Of a DNA stretch of 46,969 nt, positions 9,672 through 18,616 are shown one piece after another. The notes under the pieces were generated by a model, which was given only the letters and a program-made list of their open reading frames with translations, was not told the DNA's origin and searched no databases. Position 1 is the stretch's first letter. Each line of letters begins with the position of its first letter. The position numbers were made by a program, and so were the translations under genes. The DNA comes from Clostridiales bacterium (GTDB lineage Bacteria; Bacillota; Clostridia; Oscillospirales; Oscillospiraceae): positions 1-46,969 of the forward strand of contig JAJQEV010000062.1 in assembly GCA_021201475.1 (NCBI GenBank), in the 5' to 3' direction.

Positions 9672-11138
9672 ATGGAAACACTATCCCTGCCCCTTGACCC
9701 GGCTGAGGAACTGCATGAGGAGTGCGGCATCTTTGGCATTGTCAAGGCTCCCTCCAACCTGGCCGGAGCGGCCCAGGACAGCCGCGAACCGGTCTACGAC
9801 ACCTACAACGCCCTTTACACCCTCCAGCACCGGGGGCAGGACTCCTGCGGCATCGCCGCCTGCATTGACGGCTCCATCCGGCTCCACAAAGACCAGGGGC
9901 TGGTGCCGGAGGTCTTTTCCCAGAAGGGGCTGGACAGGCTGGTGGGCGCCAGCGCCGCCATCGGCCATGTCCGCCACGCCAACAACATTGCCGACGTGAA
10001 CCCGTTAAACGCCCAGCCCATCGTGGTTCACCGCACCATCGGTTCCATGGCCCTGTGCTACAACGGCAAGCTGGTGAACAGTATGCAGTTGAGAATTGAG
10101 ATGGAGAGCCGGGGAGCCATCTTCCAGACCACCAATGACGCGGAGATCATCACCTATCTCATCGTCCGGGAGCATCTGCGCACCAACACGTTGGAGGACG
10201 CGGTCATTAACGCCATGGAGTACATGATCGGCGCGTACTCCGTGGTAGTGATGAGCCAGGACGAAATGGTGGCCTTCCGGGACCCCAACGGCTTCCGCCC
10301 CCTCTGCCTGGGCAGGGTGGGGGACAGCTATGTCTTTGCCAGCGAGTCCGCCGCCATTGACGCTTTGGGAGGCGAACTGATTCGGGACGTGCATCCCGGT
10401 GAGTTGATTTCCATTCGGAACGGGTCGCTGACCTCCCAGTTCTGCCGGGTCAAGGCGGCAAAGAGCGCCCTGTGTATGTTTGAGTTGATTTATTTCGCCC
10501 GTCAGGACTCCGTCATTGACGGCACCACCATTGGGGACGTGCGGGAGGAGGCCGGGCGCTACCTGGCCCGGAACAGCACCGTGGACGGAGACCTGGTCAT
10601 CGGCGTACCTGACTCCGGGCTGGCCGCCGCCCTGGGCTACGCCAGGGAATCCGGCATCCCCTACGGCATCGGACTGGTGAAGAACCGCTATATCGCCCGC
10701 ACCTTTATCCAGAGCAGCACCTGGGAGCGCCGCAACGCCCTGCGCATCAAGCTGAACGCCAACAGCAGCGTGGTGAAGGGGAAGCGGGTCATTCTGGTGG
10801 ACGATTCCATCGTCCGGGGCAAGACCAGCGCCCGCATCGTGCAGCTCCTCCGGGATGCGGGGGCCACAGAGGTGCATATGAAGGTCACCGCGCCCCCCTT
10901 CCGCCACCCCTGCTACTACGGCACGGCCATCCCCAGCGGGGAGCAGCTGGCCGCCTATGACCGCACCGAGGAGGAGGTCTGCCGCCTAATTGGGGCGGAC
11001 TCCCTGCAATATATGCCCCTGGAGGGGCTGCGGCACCTGTCGGAAAAGCTGAATCTGAATTACTGCGACGCCTGTTTCACCGGTAACTATATTTTGCCGG
11101 TTCCACATCTTCACTTCCAGGAGGGACAAAAGTTATGA
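9672..11138 (+). CDS. purF: Amidophosphoribosyltransferase, [4Fe-4S] type
   Basis: A protein of 488 residues catalysing the first committed purine step (PRPP plus glutamine to phosphoribosylamine). The catalytic cysteine is C18 in HEECGIFGIV, so a propeptide of 17 residues would be removed, as in the Bacillus enzyme. The PRPP loop VDDSIVRGKT is near 376-385. Four cysteines at 268, 414, 465 and 468 (the last two as CDAC) match the iron-sulfur cluster ligands of Bacillus-type PurF. The frame is open upstream into purE, but the ATG at 9672 has an AGGAG site and gives the right N-terminus. It overlaps purM by 4 bp. Confidence 0.97.
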   Translation: METLSLPLDPAEELHEECGIFGIVKAPSNLAGAAQDSREPVYDTYNALYTLQHRGQDSCGIAACIDGSIRLHKDQGLVPEVFSQKGLDRLVGASAAIGHVRHANNIADVNPLNAQPIVVHRTIGSMALCYNGKLVNSMQLRIEMESRGAIFQTTNDAEIITYLIVREHLRTNTLEDAVINAMEYMIGAYSVVVMSQDEMVAFRDPNGFRPLCLGRVGDSYVFASESAAIDALGGELIRDVHPGELISIRNGSLTSQFCRVKAAKSALCMFELIYFARQDSVIDGTTIGDVREEAGRYLARNSTVDGDLVIGVPDSGLAAALGYARESGIPYGIGLVKNRYIARTFIQSSTWERRNALRIKLNANSSVVKGKRVILVDDSIVRGKTSARIVQLLRDAGATEVHMKVTAPPFRHPCYYGTAIPSGEQLAAYDRTEEEVCRLIGADSLQYMPLEGLRHLSEKLNLNYCDACFTGNYILPVPHLHFQEGQKL

Positions 11139-12178
11139 TTGCAAACAGTAAATCTGACTCCTACGCCGCCGCCGGTGTAGACGTCACAGCCGGTTATGAG
11201 GCGGTAGACCGCATCCGCCCGCTGGTGGAGTCCACCTACATCAAGGGCGTGGTGGGCAGCATTGGGGACTTCGGCGGCCTGTTCCAGCCCGACCTGACCG
11301 GGATGAAAACCCCCATGCTGGTCTCCGGCACCGACGGAGTCGGCACCAAGCTGAAAATCGCCTTCCTGATGGACAAGCACGACACTGTGGGCATTGACTG
11401 CGTGGCCATGTGCGTCAACGATATTATCTGCGGCGGCGCTATGCCCATGTTCTTCCTGGATTATATCGCCTGCGGCAAGAATATCCCCACCCGCATTGAG
11501 GCCATTGTGAAGGGCATCACCGACGGCTGCCGCATGGCGAGCTGCGCCCTGATCGGCGGAGAGACCGCCGAAATGCCCGGCTTCTACCCGGAGGACGAGT
11601 ACGATTTGGCCGGATTCTCTGTAGGCATCGTAGACCGGGAGAAGGTCATTACCCACGACCATATGGCGGCAGGGGACATTCTCCTGGGCCTGACCTCCAG
11701 CGGCGTTCACTCCAACGGCTTCTCCCTGGTGCGGAAGGTGCTGGATGTGGAGCATCACTACGCCGACTACTCTGACGAGTTGGGCTGCACCATCGGCGAG
11801 GAGCTGCTGAAGCCCACCCGCATCTATGTCAACGCCATCCGTCAGCTTATGACCGCAGGGGTGGACATCCACGGTATCAGCCATATCACCGGCGGCGGCT
11901 TCTATGAGAACGTCCCCCGGATGATGAAGGAAGGGCTCACCGCCGTCATTGACACCAACGCCTTCCCCTGTCCCCCGATTTTTGACCTGATTCAGAAGGC
12001 GGGCGACATCCCCACCCGGGATATGTACAACACCTTCAACATGGGCATCGGCATGGTCATCGCCGTCCCCAGGGAGCAGGCCAGGCTGGCGCTGGAGACC
12101 GTGGTGCGGGCCGGTCAGCACGCCTTCGTCATCGGTCATATCGGTCAGGGCGATAACGCCGTCGAGGTGAAGTACTGA
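11135..12178 (+). CDS. purM: Phosphoribosylformylglycinamidine cyclo-ligase (AIR synthetase)
   Basis: A protein of 347 residues, the usual length. It closes FGAM to aminoimidazole ribonucleotide with ATP. The start AAAGVDVTAGYEAV-type segment (here AAAGVDVTAGYEAVDRI without the first residue), GTDGVGTKLKIAF near residue 70 and GGGAMPMFFLDYIA-type ATP-binding stretches are present, together with ALIGGETAEMPGFY near 140. It starts inside the end of purF (ATGA overlap) with GGAGGG upstream and shares one base with the purN start, indicating tight translational coupling. No purL/purQ/purS genes are in the window. Confidence 0.97.
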   Translation: MIANSKSDSYAAAGVDVTAGYEAVDRIRPLVESTYIKGVVGSIGDFGGLFQPDLTGMKTPMLVSGTDGVGTKLKIAFLMDKHDTVGIDCVAMCVNDIICGGAMPMFFLDYIACGKNIPTRIEAIVKGITDGCRMASCALIGGETAEMPGFYPEDEYDLAGFSVGIVDREKVITHDHMAAGDILLGLTSSGVHSNGFSLVRKVLDVEHHYADYSDELGCTIGEELLKPTRIYVNAIRQLMTAGVDIHGISHITGGGFYENVPRMMKEGLTAVIDTNAFPCPPIFDLIQKAGDIPTRDMYNTFNMGIGMVIAVPREQARLALETVVRAGQHAFVIGHIGQGDNAVEVKY

Positions 12179-12804
12179 TGGTAAAAATCGCCGTGCTGGT
12201 GTCCGGCGGCGGCACCAATTTGCAGGCGCTGATCGACGCCCAGGCCGCCGGAATGTTCCCCAACGGGAGGCTGGCCGCTGTGGTGTCCTCCTCCCCCACC
12301 GCCTACGCCCTGGAACGGGCGAAAAAGGCCGGTATCCCCACCTATGTGGTGAACCGGAAGGACTATGCCTCCAATCAGGAGATGACCGCCGCCCTGACCC
12401 TCCAGCTGAAAGACCTGGGCATCGGCCTCATCGTCCTGGCCGGATTCATGTACGTCCTGACCCCGGAGCTGGTGGACACCTACCCCAACGCCATCATCAA
12501 CATCCACCCCGCCCTGATCCCCTCCTTCTGCGGCGAGGGGTGCTACGGCCTCCACGTCCACGAGAAGGCGCTGGCCTACGGCGTGAAGGTGTCCGGCGCC
12601 ACGGTGCATTTCGTCTCCGCCGTCTGCGACGGCGGCCCCATCATCCTGCAAAAGGCGGTGGACGTGCTGCCGGAGGACACGCCGGAAACCTTGCAGCGGC
12701 GCATCATGGAGGAGTGCGAGTGGAAGCTGCTGCCGAAAGCGGTGCAGCTCTTTTGCGACGGGAAGCTCTCGGTAGAGGGCCGCATCGTCCGCATTGCAGA
12801 CTAA
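12178..12804 (+). CDS. purN: Phosphoribosylglycinamide formyltransferase
   Basis: A protein of 208 residues that transfers formyl from 10-formyl-THF to GAR. The N-terminal SGGGTNLQAL segment binds the phosphate. The catalytic residues known from the E. coli enzyme are present as N108 and H110 in NIHPALIPSF and D151 in VCDGGPI. The ATG shares its A with the purM stop codon (TGATG), so it is translationally coupled. It is followed after 18 bp by purO. Confidence 0.97.
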   Translation: MVKIAVLVSGGGTNLQALIDAQAAGMFPNGRLAAVVSSSPTAYALERAKKAGIPTYVVNRKDYASNQEMTAALTLQLKDLGIGLIVLAGFMYVLTPELVDTYPNAIINIHPALIPSFCGEGCYGLHVHEKALAYGVKVSGATVHFVSAVCDGGPIILQKAVDVLPEDTPETLQRRIMEECEWKLLPKAVQLFCDGKLSVEGRIVRIAD

Positions 12805-12822
12805 AGAAAGGGTGGAACACCT

Positions 12823-13530
12823 ATGAAGGTTTTGAATCTGGCAGAGCTTCTGCAGGCAAATTCCTATCCCGGCCGGGGCATCGTCCTGGGCCGCAGCGCC
12901 GATAACACGAAGGCGGTCATTGCCTATTTCATCATGGGGCGCAGCGTCAACAGCCGCAACCGCATCTTTACCGTCACGGAGGACGGCATCCGCACCGAAG
13001 CCTTTGACCCCTCCAAAATGACTGACCCCAGCCTCATCATCTATCACCCCGTCCGGGTCTACGGGGGCAAAACCATCGTCACCAATGGCGATCAGACGGA
13101 CACCATCTGGCACGCCTTCCAAGAGGGCCAGTGCTACCGCCACGCCCTGCTCCAACGCACCTTTGAGCCGGACGCCCCCAACTACACCCCCCGCATCTCC
13201 GGCGTGATGAAGCCCGACGGTAGCTACAACCTGTCCATCCTCAAGAGCTTTGAGGGCGACCCGTCCCAGACCTGCCGGTACTTTTTCGAGTATGACGCCC
13301 CCGTGGCCGGTTACGGGCACTTCATCCACACCTATATGGGAGACGGCGACCCTCTGCCCTCCTTCGAGGGGGAGCCGGAGCTGGTGGGCATTGACGCGCC
13401 CACTGCGGAGGCCTTCGCTGAGTTGGTGTGGAGCAGCCTGAACCAGGACAACAAGGTCAGCCTGTTCGTCCGCTATCTCGACCTGGCCACCGGCGAGACC
13501 CAGGATGTCATCAAAAACGTGAACGTTTGA
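12823..13530 (+). CDS. purO: Stand-alone IMP cyclohydrolase (PurO type)
   Basis: A protein of 235 residues of the IMP_cyclohyd (PurO) family, which closes FAICAR to IMP and is unrelated in sequence to the PurH cyclohydrolase domain. Recognisable stretches are NSYPGRGIVLGRS near the N-terminus, AYFIMGRSVNSRNRIF, YHPVRVYG, and a region NYTPRISGVM followed by YFFEYDAPVAGYGHFIHTY. The last step of the pathway is thus supplied by this separate enzyme and the following AICAR formyltransferase instead of a bifunctional PurH. It lies 18 bp after purN and 17 bp before purH, in one operon. Confidence 0.93.
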   Translation: MKVLNLAELLQANSYPGRGIVLGRSADNTKAVIAYFIMGRSVNSRNRIFTVTEDGIRTEAFDPSKMTDPSLIIYHPVRVYGGKTIVTNGDQTDTIWHAFQEGQCYRHALLQRTFEPDAPNYTPRISGVMKPDGSYNLSILKSFEGDPSQTCRYFFEYDAPVAGYGHFIHTYMGDGDPLPSFEGEPELVGIDAPTAEAFAELVWSSLNQDNKVSLFVRYLDLATGETQDVIKNVNV

Positions 13531-13547
13531 AAGGTCGTGTGTAAACG

Positions 13548-14726
13548 ATGAAGGAACTGGAACTGAAATACGGCTTGAACCCCAACCAAAAGCCCTCGAA
13601 AATCTACATGGCGGACGGCGGCGACCTGCCCATCACCGTGCTGAACGGCCGTCCGGGTTACATCAACTTTATGGACGCCTTCAACTCCTGGCAGCTGGTC
13701 AGCGAGCTGAAAGCCTCCACCGGCCTGCCCGCCGCCGCCTCCTTTAAGCACGTCTCCCCCGCCGGGGCCGCCGTGGCCAAGCCCCTGACGGACATTGACC
13801 GGCACATCTACTTCGTGGAGGAGGGCGCCGAGGTCTCCCCCATCGCCTCTGCCTACATCCGGGCCCGGGGCGCTGACCGGCTCTGCTCCTATGGCGACTG
13901 GGCTGCTCTGTCCGATGTCTGCGACGCCTCCACCGCCACCTATCTCAAGGCCGAAGTCTCCGACGGCATCATCGCCCCCGGCTATACCGACGAGGCCCTG
14001 GCTATCCTGAAAACCAAGAAGAAGGGCAACTACAACGTCATCCAAATCGACCCCAACTATGTGCCCAAGGCCCAGGAGCGGCGGGAAATCTTCGGCGTGG
14101 TCTTTGAGCAGGGCCACAGCTTCCTGACCATCGACGAGGGAATGCTGTCCAACATCGTCACCGAGAATAAGAACCTGCCTGACAGCGCCAAAACCGACCT
14201 GATTCTCTCCCTCATTACCCTGAAATACACCCAGTCCAACTCCGTCTGCTATGTGAAGGACGGCCAGACCATCGGCGTGGGGGCGGGCCAGCAGAGCCGC
14301 ATTCACTGCACCCGTCTGGCCGGGGACAAGGCCAACAACTGGTGGATGCGCCAGCATCCCAAGGTTTTGGGCCTGCAATTTGTGGACGGTATCCGCCGCC
14401 CCGACCGGGACAACGCCATCGACGTCTACACCTCCAATGAATACGAGGACATCCTGGCCGACGGCGTGTGGCAGGAGAGCTTCAAGGTCAAGCCGGAGCC
14501 TCTCACCGAGGCGGAGAAGAAGGAATGGGTTTCCAAGCTGTCCGGCGTGGCCTGCGGCAGCGACGCTTTCTTCCCCTTTGGCGACAATGTGGAGCGGGCC
14601 TTCAAGTCCGGCGTGCAGTACATCGCCGAGCCGGGCGGCTCCATCCGGGACGATAACGTCATCGAAGCCTGCAACAACCACGGCATTACCATGTGCTTCA
14701 CCGGGATGCGGCTGTTCCATCACTAA
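13548..14726 (+). CDS. purH: AICAR formyltransferase (monofunctional PurH)
   Basis: A protein of 392 residues containing only the AICAR transformylase half of PurH; the N-terminal MGS-like cyclohydrolase domain is missing. Motifs include LKYGLNPNQKPSKIYM at the start, FKHVSPAGAAVA around residues 67-78, SNSVCYVKDGQTIGVGAGQQ, DAFFPFGDN, and the C-terminal AEPGGSIRD followed by MRLFHH. The enzyme uses 10-formyl-THF to make FAICAR, which PurO next door would close to IMP. A stem-loop terminator follows about 10 bp after the stop. Confidence 0.95.
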   Translation: MKELELKYGLNPNQKPSKIYMADGGDLPITVLNGRPGYINFMDAFNSWQLVSELKASTGLPAAASFKHVSPAGAAVAKPLTDIDRHIYFVEEGAEVSPIASAYIRARGADRLCSYGDWAALSDVCDASTATYLKAEVSDGIIAPGYTDEALAILKTKKKGNYNVIQIDPNYVPKAQERREIFGVVFEQGHSFLTIDEGMLSNIVTENKNLPDSAKTDLILSLITLKYTQSNSVCYVKDGQTIGVGAGQQSRIHCTRLAGDKANNWWMRQHPKVLGLQFVDGIRRPDRDNAIDVYTSNEYEDILADGVWQESFKVKPEPLTEAEKKEWVSKLSGVACGSDAFFPFGDNVERAFKSGVQYIAEPGGSIRDDNVIEACNNHGITMCFTGMRLFHH

Positions 14727-14734
14727 TGACAAAC

Positions 14735-14775
14735 CGTGCCTGCCGCAATTTCCCCGGCAGGCACGCTGATTTTAT
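14735..14775 (+). terminator. Terminator-like hairpin after purH
   Basis: A 10-bp stem (14735-14744 with 14756-14765) and an 11-nt loop, followed by a T-rich tail. It lies between purH and the aldo/keto reductase, so transcription may be partly interrupted before the last two genes. Confidence 0.65.
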
Positions 14776-14794
14776 TCTGAACGGAGGGAACGCT

Positions 14795-15823
14795 ATGGAT
14801 ATGGTCACCCTGGGCGGCACCGGCATCACCGTCAACCGGAATGGCTTCGGCGCGCTGCCCATTCAGCGTATCTCCCAGGCGGATGCGGTTCGGCTGATTC
14901 GCAGGGCTTACGACGGCGGTATCCGCTTCTTTGATACCGCCCGGTTCTACACCGACAGCGAGTGCAAGCTGGGCGAGGCGCTGGAGGGCATTCGGGAGCA
15001 GGTGTATCTGGCCACGAAAACCGCCGCTGAGACGGCGGAGGACTTCTGGAAGGATTTGAACACCTCCCTCGGCAACCTGCGCACCGATTATATCGACCTC
15101 TATCAGTTCCACAACCCGGCCTGGTGTCCCAAGCCGGGGGACGGCACCGGGGTCTATGAGGCCATGCTGGAGGCCAAGGCCAAAGGGATGGTACATCACA
15201 TTGGCATCACCAACCACCGCCTGGCAGTGGCCCAGGAGGCCATTGCCTCTGGGCTGTACGAAACGCTGCAATTCCCCTTTTCCTACATCTCCGGGGAGCA
15301 GGAGCTGGAGCTGGTGGCGCTGTGCCGGGAGAAAAATATGGGCTTTATCGCCATGAAAGCCCTGTCCGGCGGCCTGATTACCAACTCCGCCGCCGCTTAC
15401 GCCTTTGAGGCCCAATTCGACAATGTGCTGCCCATCTGGGGGGTGCAGCGGGAGCGTGAACTGGACGAGTTCCTCTCCTACATCGACGCTCCGCCCGCCC
15501 TGACGCCGGACTTGCAGGCGGTCATTGACCATGACCGCGCCCAGCTGCGGGGCGAGTTCTGCCGGGGCTGCGGCTACTGTATGCCCTGCCCGGTGGGCAT
15601 TGAAATCAACAGCTGCGCCCGGATGTCCCTGATGCTGCGGCGGGCCCCCGCCCAGTCCTGGCTGACCCCGGAGTGGCAGGAGAAGATGAAGCGCATTGAG
15701 CAGTGCCTCCACTGCGGCAGGTGCAAGGGCAAATGCCCCTATGGGCTGGACACCCCGACCCTGCTGGAGAAAAACTACGAGGATTACAAACAGGTGCTGG
15801 CCGGAACGGTCAGCGTGCAGTAA
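14795..15823 (+). CDS. Aldo/keto reductase with two 4Fe-4S clusters
   Basis: A protein of 342 residues. The N-terminal barrel has the aldo/keto reductase catalytic tetrad: D47 and Y52 in FFDTARFY, K75 in ATKT and H106 in LYQFHNP. The C-terminal domain has two ferredoxin-like cysteine sets, C256, C259, C262, C265 (CRGCGYCMPC) and C304, C307, C310, C314 (CLHCGRCKGKC), indicating two [4Fe-4S] clusters. Family members of this fused type are common in anaerobes; substrates are unknown. The ATG at 14795 follows GGAGGG. It sits between purH and purD in the purine operon, although no purine step is known to need it. Confidence 0.9.
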   Translation: MDMVTLGGTGITVNRNGFGALPIQRISQADAVRLIRRAYDGGIRFFDTARFYTDSECKLGEALEGIREQVYLATKTAAETAEDFWKDLNTSLGNLRTDYIDLYQFHNPAWCPKPGDGTGVYEAMLEAKAKGMVHHIGITNHRLAVAQEAIASGLYETLQFPFSYISGEQELELVALCREKNMGFIAMKALSGGLITNSAAAYAFEAQFDNVLPIWGVQRERELDEFLSYIDAPPALTPDLQAVIDHDRAQLRGEFCRGCGYCMPCPVGIEINSCARMSLMLRRAPAQSWLTPEWQEKMKRIEQCLHCGRCKGKCPYGLDTPTLLEKNYEDYKQVLAGTVSVQ

Positions 15824-15872
15824 CGCTATGACAAAAAATCATTTGGGATACCATAAAAAGGAGCTGTGAACT

Positions 15873-17135
15873 ATGAAAGTATTAGTCGTCGGCGGCGGTG
15901 GCCGCGAACACGCCATCTGCTGGAAGCTGGCCCAGTCCCCCAAGGTGACGGAGCTGTACTGCGCTCCGGGCAACGCGGGCATCGCCCAGCTGGCCACCTG
16001 TGTCCCCATCGGGGCCACGGACGTGGCGGGGATGGTGGCCTGGGCCAGGGAGAACGCCATGGATTTCGTCATAGTGGCCCCGGATGACCCGCTGGCCCTG
16101 GGCATGGTGGACGCCATGGAGGAGGCGGGTATCCGCGCCTTCGGCCCCCGGAAGAACGCCGCCATCATCGAGGCATCCAAGTCCTTCTCCAAGGATTTGA
16201 TGGCGAAGTACCACATCCCCACCGCAAAGTACCAGACCTTCACCGAGGAGCAGGCCGCGCTGGACTATATCGACGCTCAGGGCGCGCCCATCGTGGTGAA
16301 AGCGGACGGCCTGGCCCTGGGCAAGGGCGTCACCGTGGCCGCCACGGTGGACGAGGCCAAGCAGGCCGTCCGGGAGATGATGGAGGACGGCAAGTTCGGC
16401 GCTTCCGGCTCCACTGTGGTCATCGAGGAGTGCATGACCGGCCCGGAGGTGACGGTGCTGGCCTTCGCGGACGGGGAGCACGTCGTCCCCATGCTGTCCT
16501 CCCAGGATCACAAGCGGGCCTTTGACGGCAACCGGGGCCCCAACACCGGCGGCATGGGCGCCTTCGCCCCCTCCCCCAACTACACCCCGGACATCGCCCG
16601 GCGCTGCATGGAGGAAATTTTCCAGCCCACCATCCAGGCCATGAAGGCGGAGGGCCGCCCCTTCAAGGGCGTGCTGTACTTCGGCCTGATGCTGACCCCC
16701 GACGGCCCCAAGGTGGTGGAGTACAACGCCCGCTTTGGCGACCCGGAGACCCAGCCCCTGCTCTACCTGCTGGACAGCGACCTGTTTGACATCTTCAACG
16801 CCTGCATCGACGGGACGCTGGACCAAACCGACATCCGCTGGAAAGACGGCGCGGCCTGCTGCCTGGTGCTGGCCTCCGGCGGCTATCCCCTGAGCTATGA
16901 GAAGGGCAACGTCATCTCCGGCCTGGAGCAGGTGGAGGGTGCCTATGTGTTCCACGCAGGCACGAAATTTGGCCCGGACGGCGCTTACCTGACGAGCGGC
17001 GGCCGTGTGCTGGGTGTCACCGCCCGGGGCGACACCCTGCAGGAGGCCGTGGCCAACGCCTACGCCGCCGCCAAGCCCATCACCTGGAAGGATATGCAGT
17101 ACCGCACCGACATCGGCAAGGTTTGGGTGGACTGA
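15873..17135 (+). CDS. purD: Phosphoribosylamine--glycine ligase
   Basis: A protein of 420 residues with an ATP-grasp fold, forming GAR from phosphoribosylamine, glycine and ATP. MKVLVVGGGGREHAI opens the protein. KADGLALGKGVTVA around residue 143 and VIEECMTGPEVTVLAF (about 190) are the ATP-grasp strands. The stretch GPNTGGMGAFAPSP and the metal-binding EYNARFGDPETQ complete the site. AAAAAGGAG precedes the ATG. It closes the purine run and is followed by a perfect intrinsic terminator. Confidence 0.98.
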   Translation: MKVLVVGGGGREHAICWKLAQSPKVTELYCAPGNAGIAQLATCVPIGATDVAGMVAWARENAMDFVIVAPDDPLALGMVDAMEEAGIRAFGPRKNAAIIEASKSFSKDLMAKYHIPTAKYQTFTEEQAALDYIDAQGAPIVVKADGLALGKGVTVAATVDEAKQAVREMMEDGKFGASGSTVVIEECMTGPEVTVLAFADGEHVVPMLSSQDHKRAFDGNRGPNTGGMGAFAPSPNYTPDIARRCMEEIFQPTIQAMKAEGRPFKGVLYFGLMLTPDGPKVVEYNARFGDPETQPLLYLLDSDLFDIFNACIDGTLDQTDIRWKDGAACCLVLASGGYPLSYEKGNVISGLEQVEGAYVFHAGTKFGPDGAYLTSGGRVLGVTARGDTLQEAVANAYAAAKPITWKDMQYRTDIGKVWVD

Positions 17136-17147
17136 CCGAAACGACAC

Positions 17148-17187
17148 AACTCCCCGCTTCCTGTCACGGAAGCGGGGAGTTTTCTTT
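17148..17187 (+). terminator. Intrinsic terminator of the purine operon
   Basis: A perfect 14-bp stem (17148-17161 with 17168-17181), 6-nt loop, followed by TTCTTTG. It may also limit the convergent lipoprotein transcript, but the minus-strand tail is not T-rich. Confidence 0.9.
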
Positions 17188-17201
17188 GCAGGATTGTTTG
17201 C

Positions 17202-18023
17202 TCAGGACAGGCTGACCGGCAGCTCCAGCCCCACATAGGCGTACATGGCTTCAAAGGCCGCCACATCCTCCGCCGTCAGGGCGGATGGCTGGCACAGCAT
17301 CTCATAGGCGATGCACCAGTCGCTTTCCTCCACCTCAAACATCAGGTTCAGCACCACGATTTCCGCATCCAACTCCTCATCATAGTAGGCGAAGCCTGCG
17401 GTGTAAGCGTCGCCCGCCTCATTGGAGGTAATGCCGGTCATGGCAGTCGTCTCCTCATAGCCGTACTGCTCCACCAGCGCCTCGTAGTATCCCTCGATGG
17501 AGGTTTGCAGCACCTCCTCCACCGTCCTGGTGGAGGCGTCCAGATTCTCTGCCGTCAGGGTGTAGGCGGACGAGGTCAGGTCAAAGTCCGTGATATGGTC
17601 GTTGTTCAGCATTACCTCCGGCTCGCCGTCATAGGTGTCCACAATGGGCAGATACACCAGATAGCCGTCCCAGGTCACCATCTCCACCTGGGAAATACCG
17701 TCTTCTTCCAGGGCGGTCAGGTTCAGGTCGTCGCTGGTGTCGTATCCCTCGTCTGCCTCCTGGAAATACTCGTCAATTTCTTCGTCGGTCATGCCCTCAA
17801 AGGGGTCCACCGACTCCTCCTCTTCGGATTCCGTGGCCGAGGTTTCGGCATTCTCTATCAGGGATTCAAATTCCTCCGCGGTCAGACCGCTGGAGGAGGC
17901 CTGGCTGGTGGATGCCTGACTGGTGTCGGCGTCCTCCTGGCTGGAGCAGCCCGCCCCTGCCAAAAGCAGCAGAGCCAGGGACAGGGTCACAGCGCATAGC
18001 CGCATGGCGTTTGATTTTTTCAT
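17202..18023 (-). CDS. Secreted lipoprotein of unknown function
   Basis: A protein of 273 residues. It starts with a lysine, then a hydrophobic helix (SLALLLLA) and a lipobox LAGAGC, so a lipid-anchored extracytoplasmic protein is expected. The following 60 residues are rich in Ser, Thr, Glu and Asp and are probably disordered. From about residue 85 there is a globular part with many acidic residues and no motif I recognise. The ATG at 18023 has GAGGAG 8 nt upstream, inside the last codons of the HD gene, and the gap is 4 bp, so the two are coupled. Function is unknown. Confidence 0.8.
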   Translation of the reverse strand: MKKSNAMRLCAVTLSLALLLLAGAGCSSQEDADTSQASTSQASSSGLTAEEFESLIENAETSATESEEEESVDPFEGMTDEEIDEYFQEADEGYDTSDDLNLTALEEDGISQVEMVTWDGYLVYLPIVDTYDGEPEVMLNNDHITDFDLTSSAYTLTAENLDASTRTVEEVLQTSIEGYYEALVEQYGYEETTAMTGITSNEAGDAYTAGFAYYDEELDAEIVVLNLMFEVEESDWCIAYEMLCQPSALTAEDVAAFEAMYAYVGLELPVSLS

Positions 18024-18027
18024 GGTA

Positions 18028-18603
18028 TTACTCCTCAAAATAGGCGTTGATGGCCGCTTCGCTCTCCTTCATGGCGTCCAGGGTGCGCTGCATCAGGTCG
18101 CCCAACTCCCAGCCCAGCATCTCCGCGCCCCGTACAATGACATCCCGGCTGCATCCGGCGGCAAACTTTTTGTCCTTAAACTTCTTTCGGATGCTTTTCA
18201 GCTCCATGTCCTGCACGCTCTTGCTGGGGCGCATCAGCGCCGCAGCGTAAATCAGGCCGGTCAGTTCGTCGCAGGCAAACAGCACCTTCTCCATCTCATG
18301 CTCCGGCTTGATGTCGCAGCACAAGCCGTAGCCGTGGCTGGCTGTGGCGTGAATCAGCCGCTCGTCCCAGCCATGCTGGCGCATGATCTCCTGGCTCTTA
18401 ATGCAGTGTTCCTCCGGGTAGCGCTCGAAGTCCAGGTCGTGGGTCAGCCCCACAATGCCCCAGAACTCCTCCTCATCGCCATAGCCCAGGGTTCGGGCGA
18501 AGGAACGCATAGCGCCCTCCACCGTCAGGGCATGGCGGATGTGGAAGGGCTCCTGATTGTACTCCTTCACCAGGGCAAACGCCTCGTCTCTCGTGGGCAT
18601 CAT
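18028..18603 (-). CDS. HD-domain metal-dependent phosphohydrolase
   Basis: A protein of 191 residues. HALTVEGAMRS is followed by GLTHDLDFERYPEEH, giving the HD motif (H, then HD) and the later metal-binding Asp in an ACDELTG stretch. Such proteins hydrolyse nucleotides or other phosphoesters, and the substrate cannot be read off. The ATG pair at 18603 follows AAGGAGG. It lies between mnmA and the lipoprotein gene, 13 bp after mnmA, apparently in one operon. The frame extends upstream into mnmA but has no better start there. Confidence 0.85.
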   Translation of the reverse strand: MMPTRDEAFALVKEYNQEPFHIRHALTVEGAMRSFARTLGYGDEEEFWGIVGLTHDLDFERYPEEHCIKSQEIMRQHGWDERLIHATASHGYGLCCDIKPEHEMEKVLFACDELTGLIYAAALMRPSKSVQDMELKSIRKKFKDKKFAAGCSRDVIVRGAEMLGWELGDLMQRTLDAMKESEAAINAYFEE

Positions 18604-18616
18604 CGCAAATTCCTCC

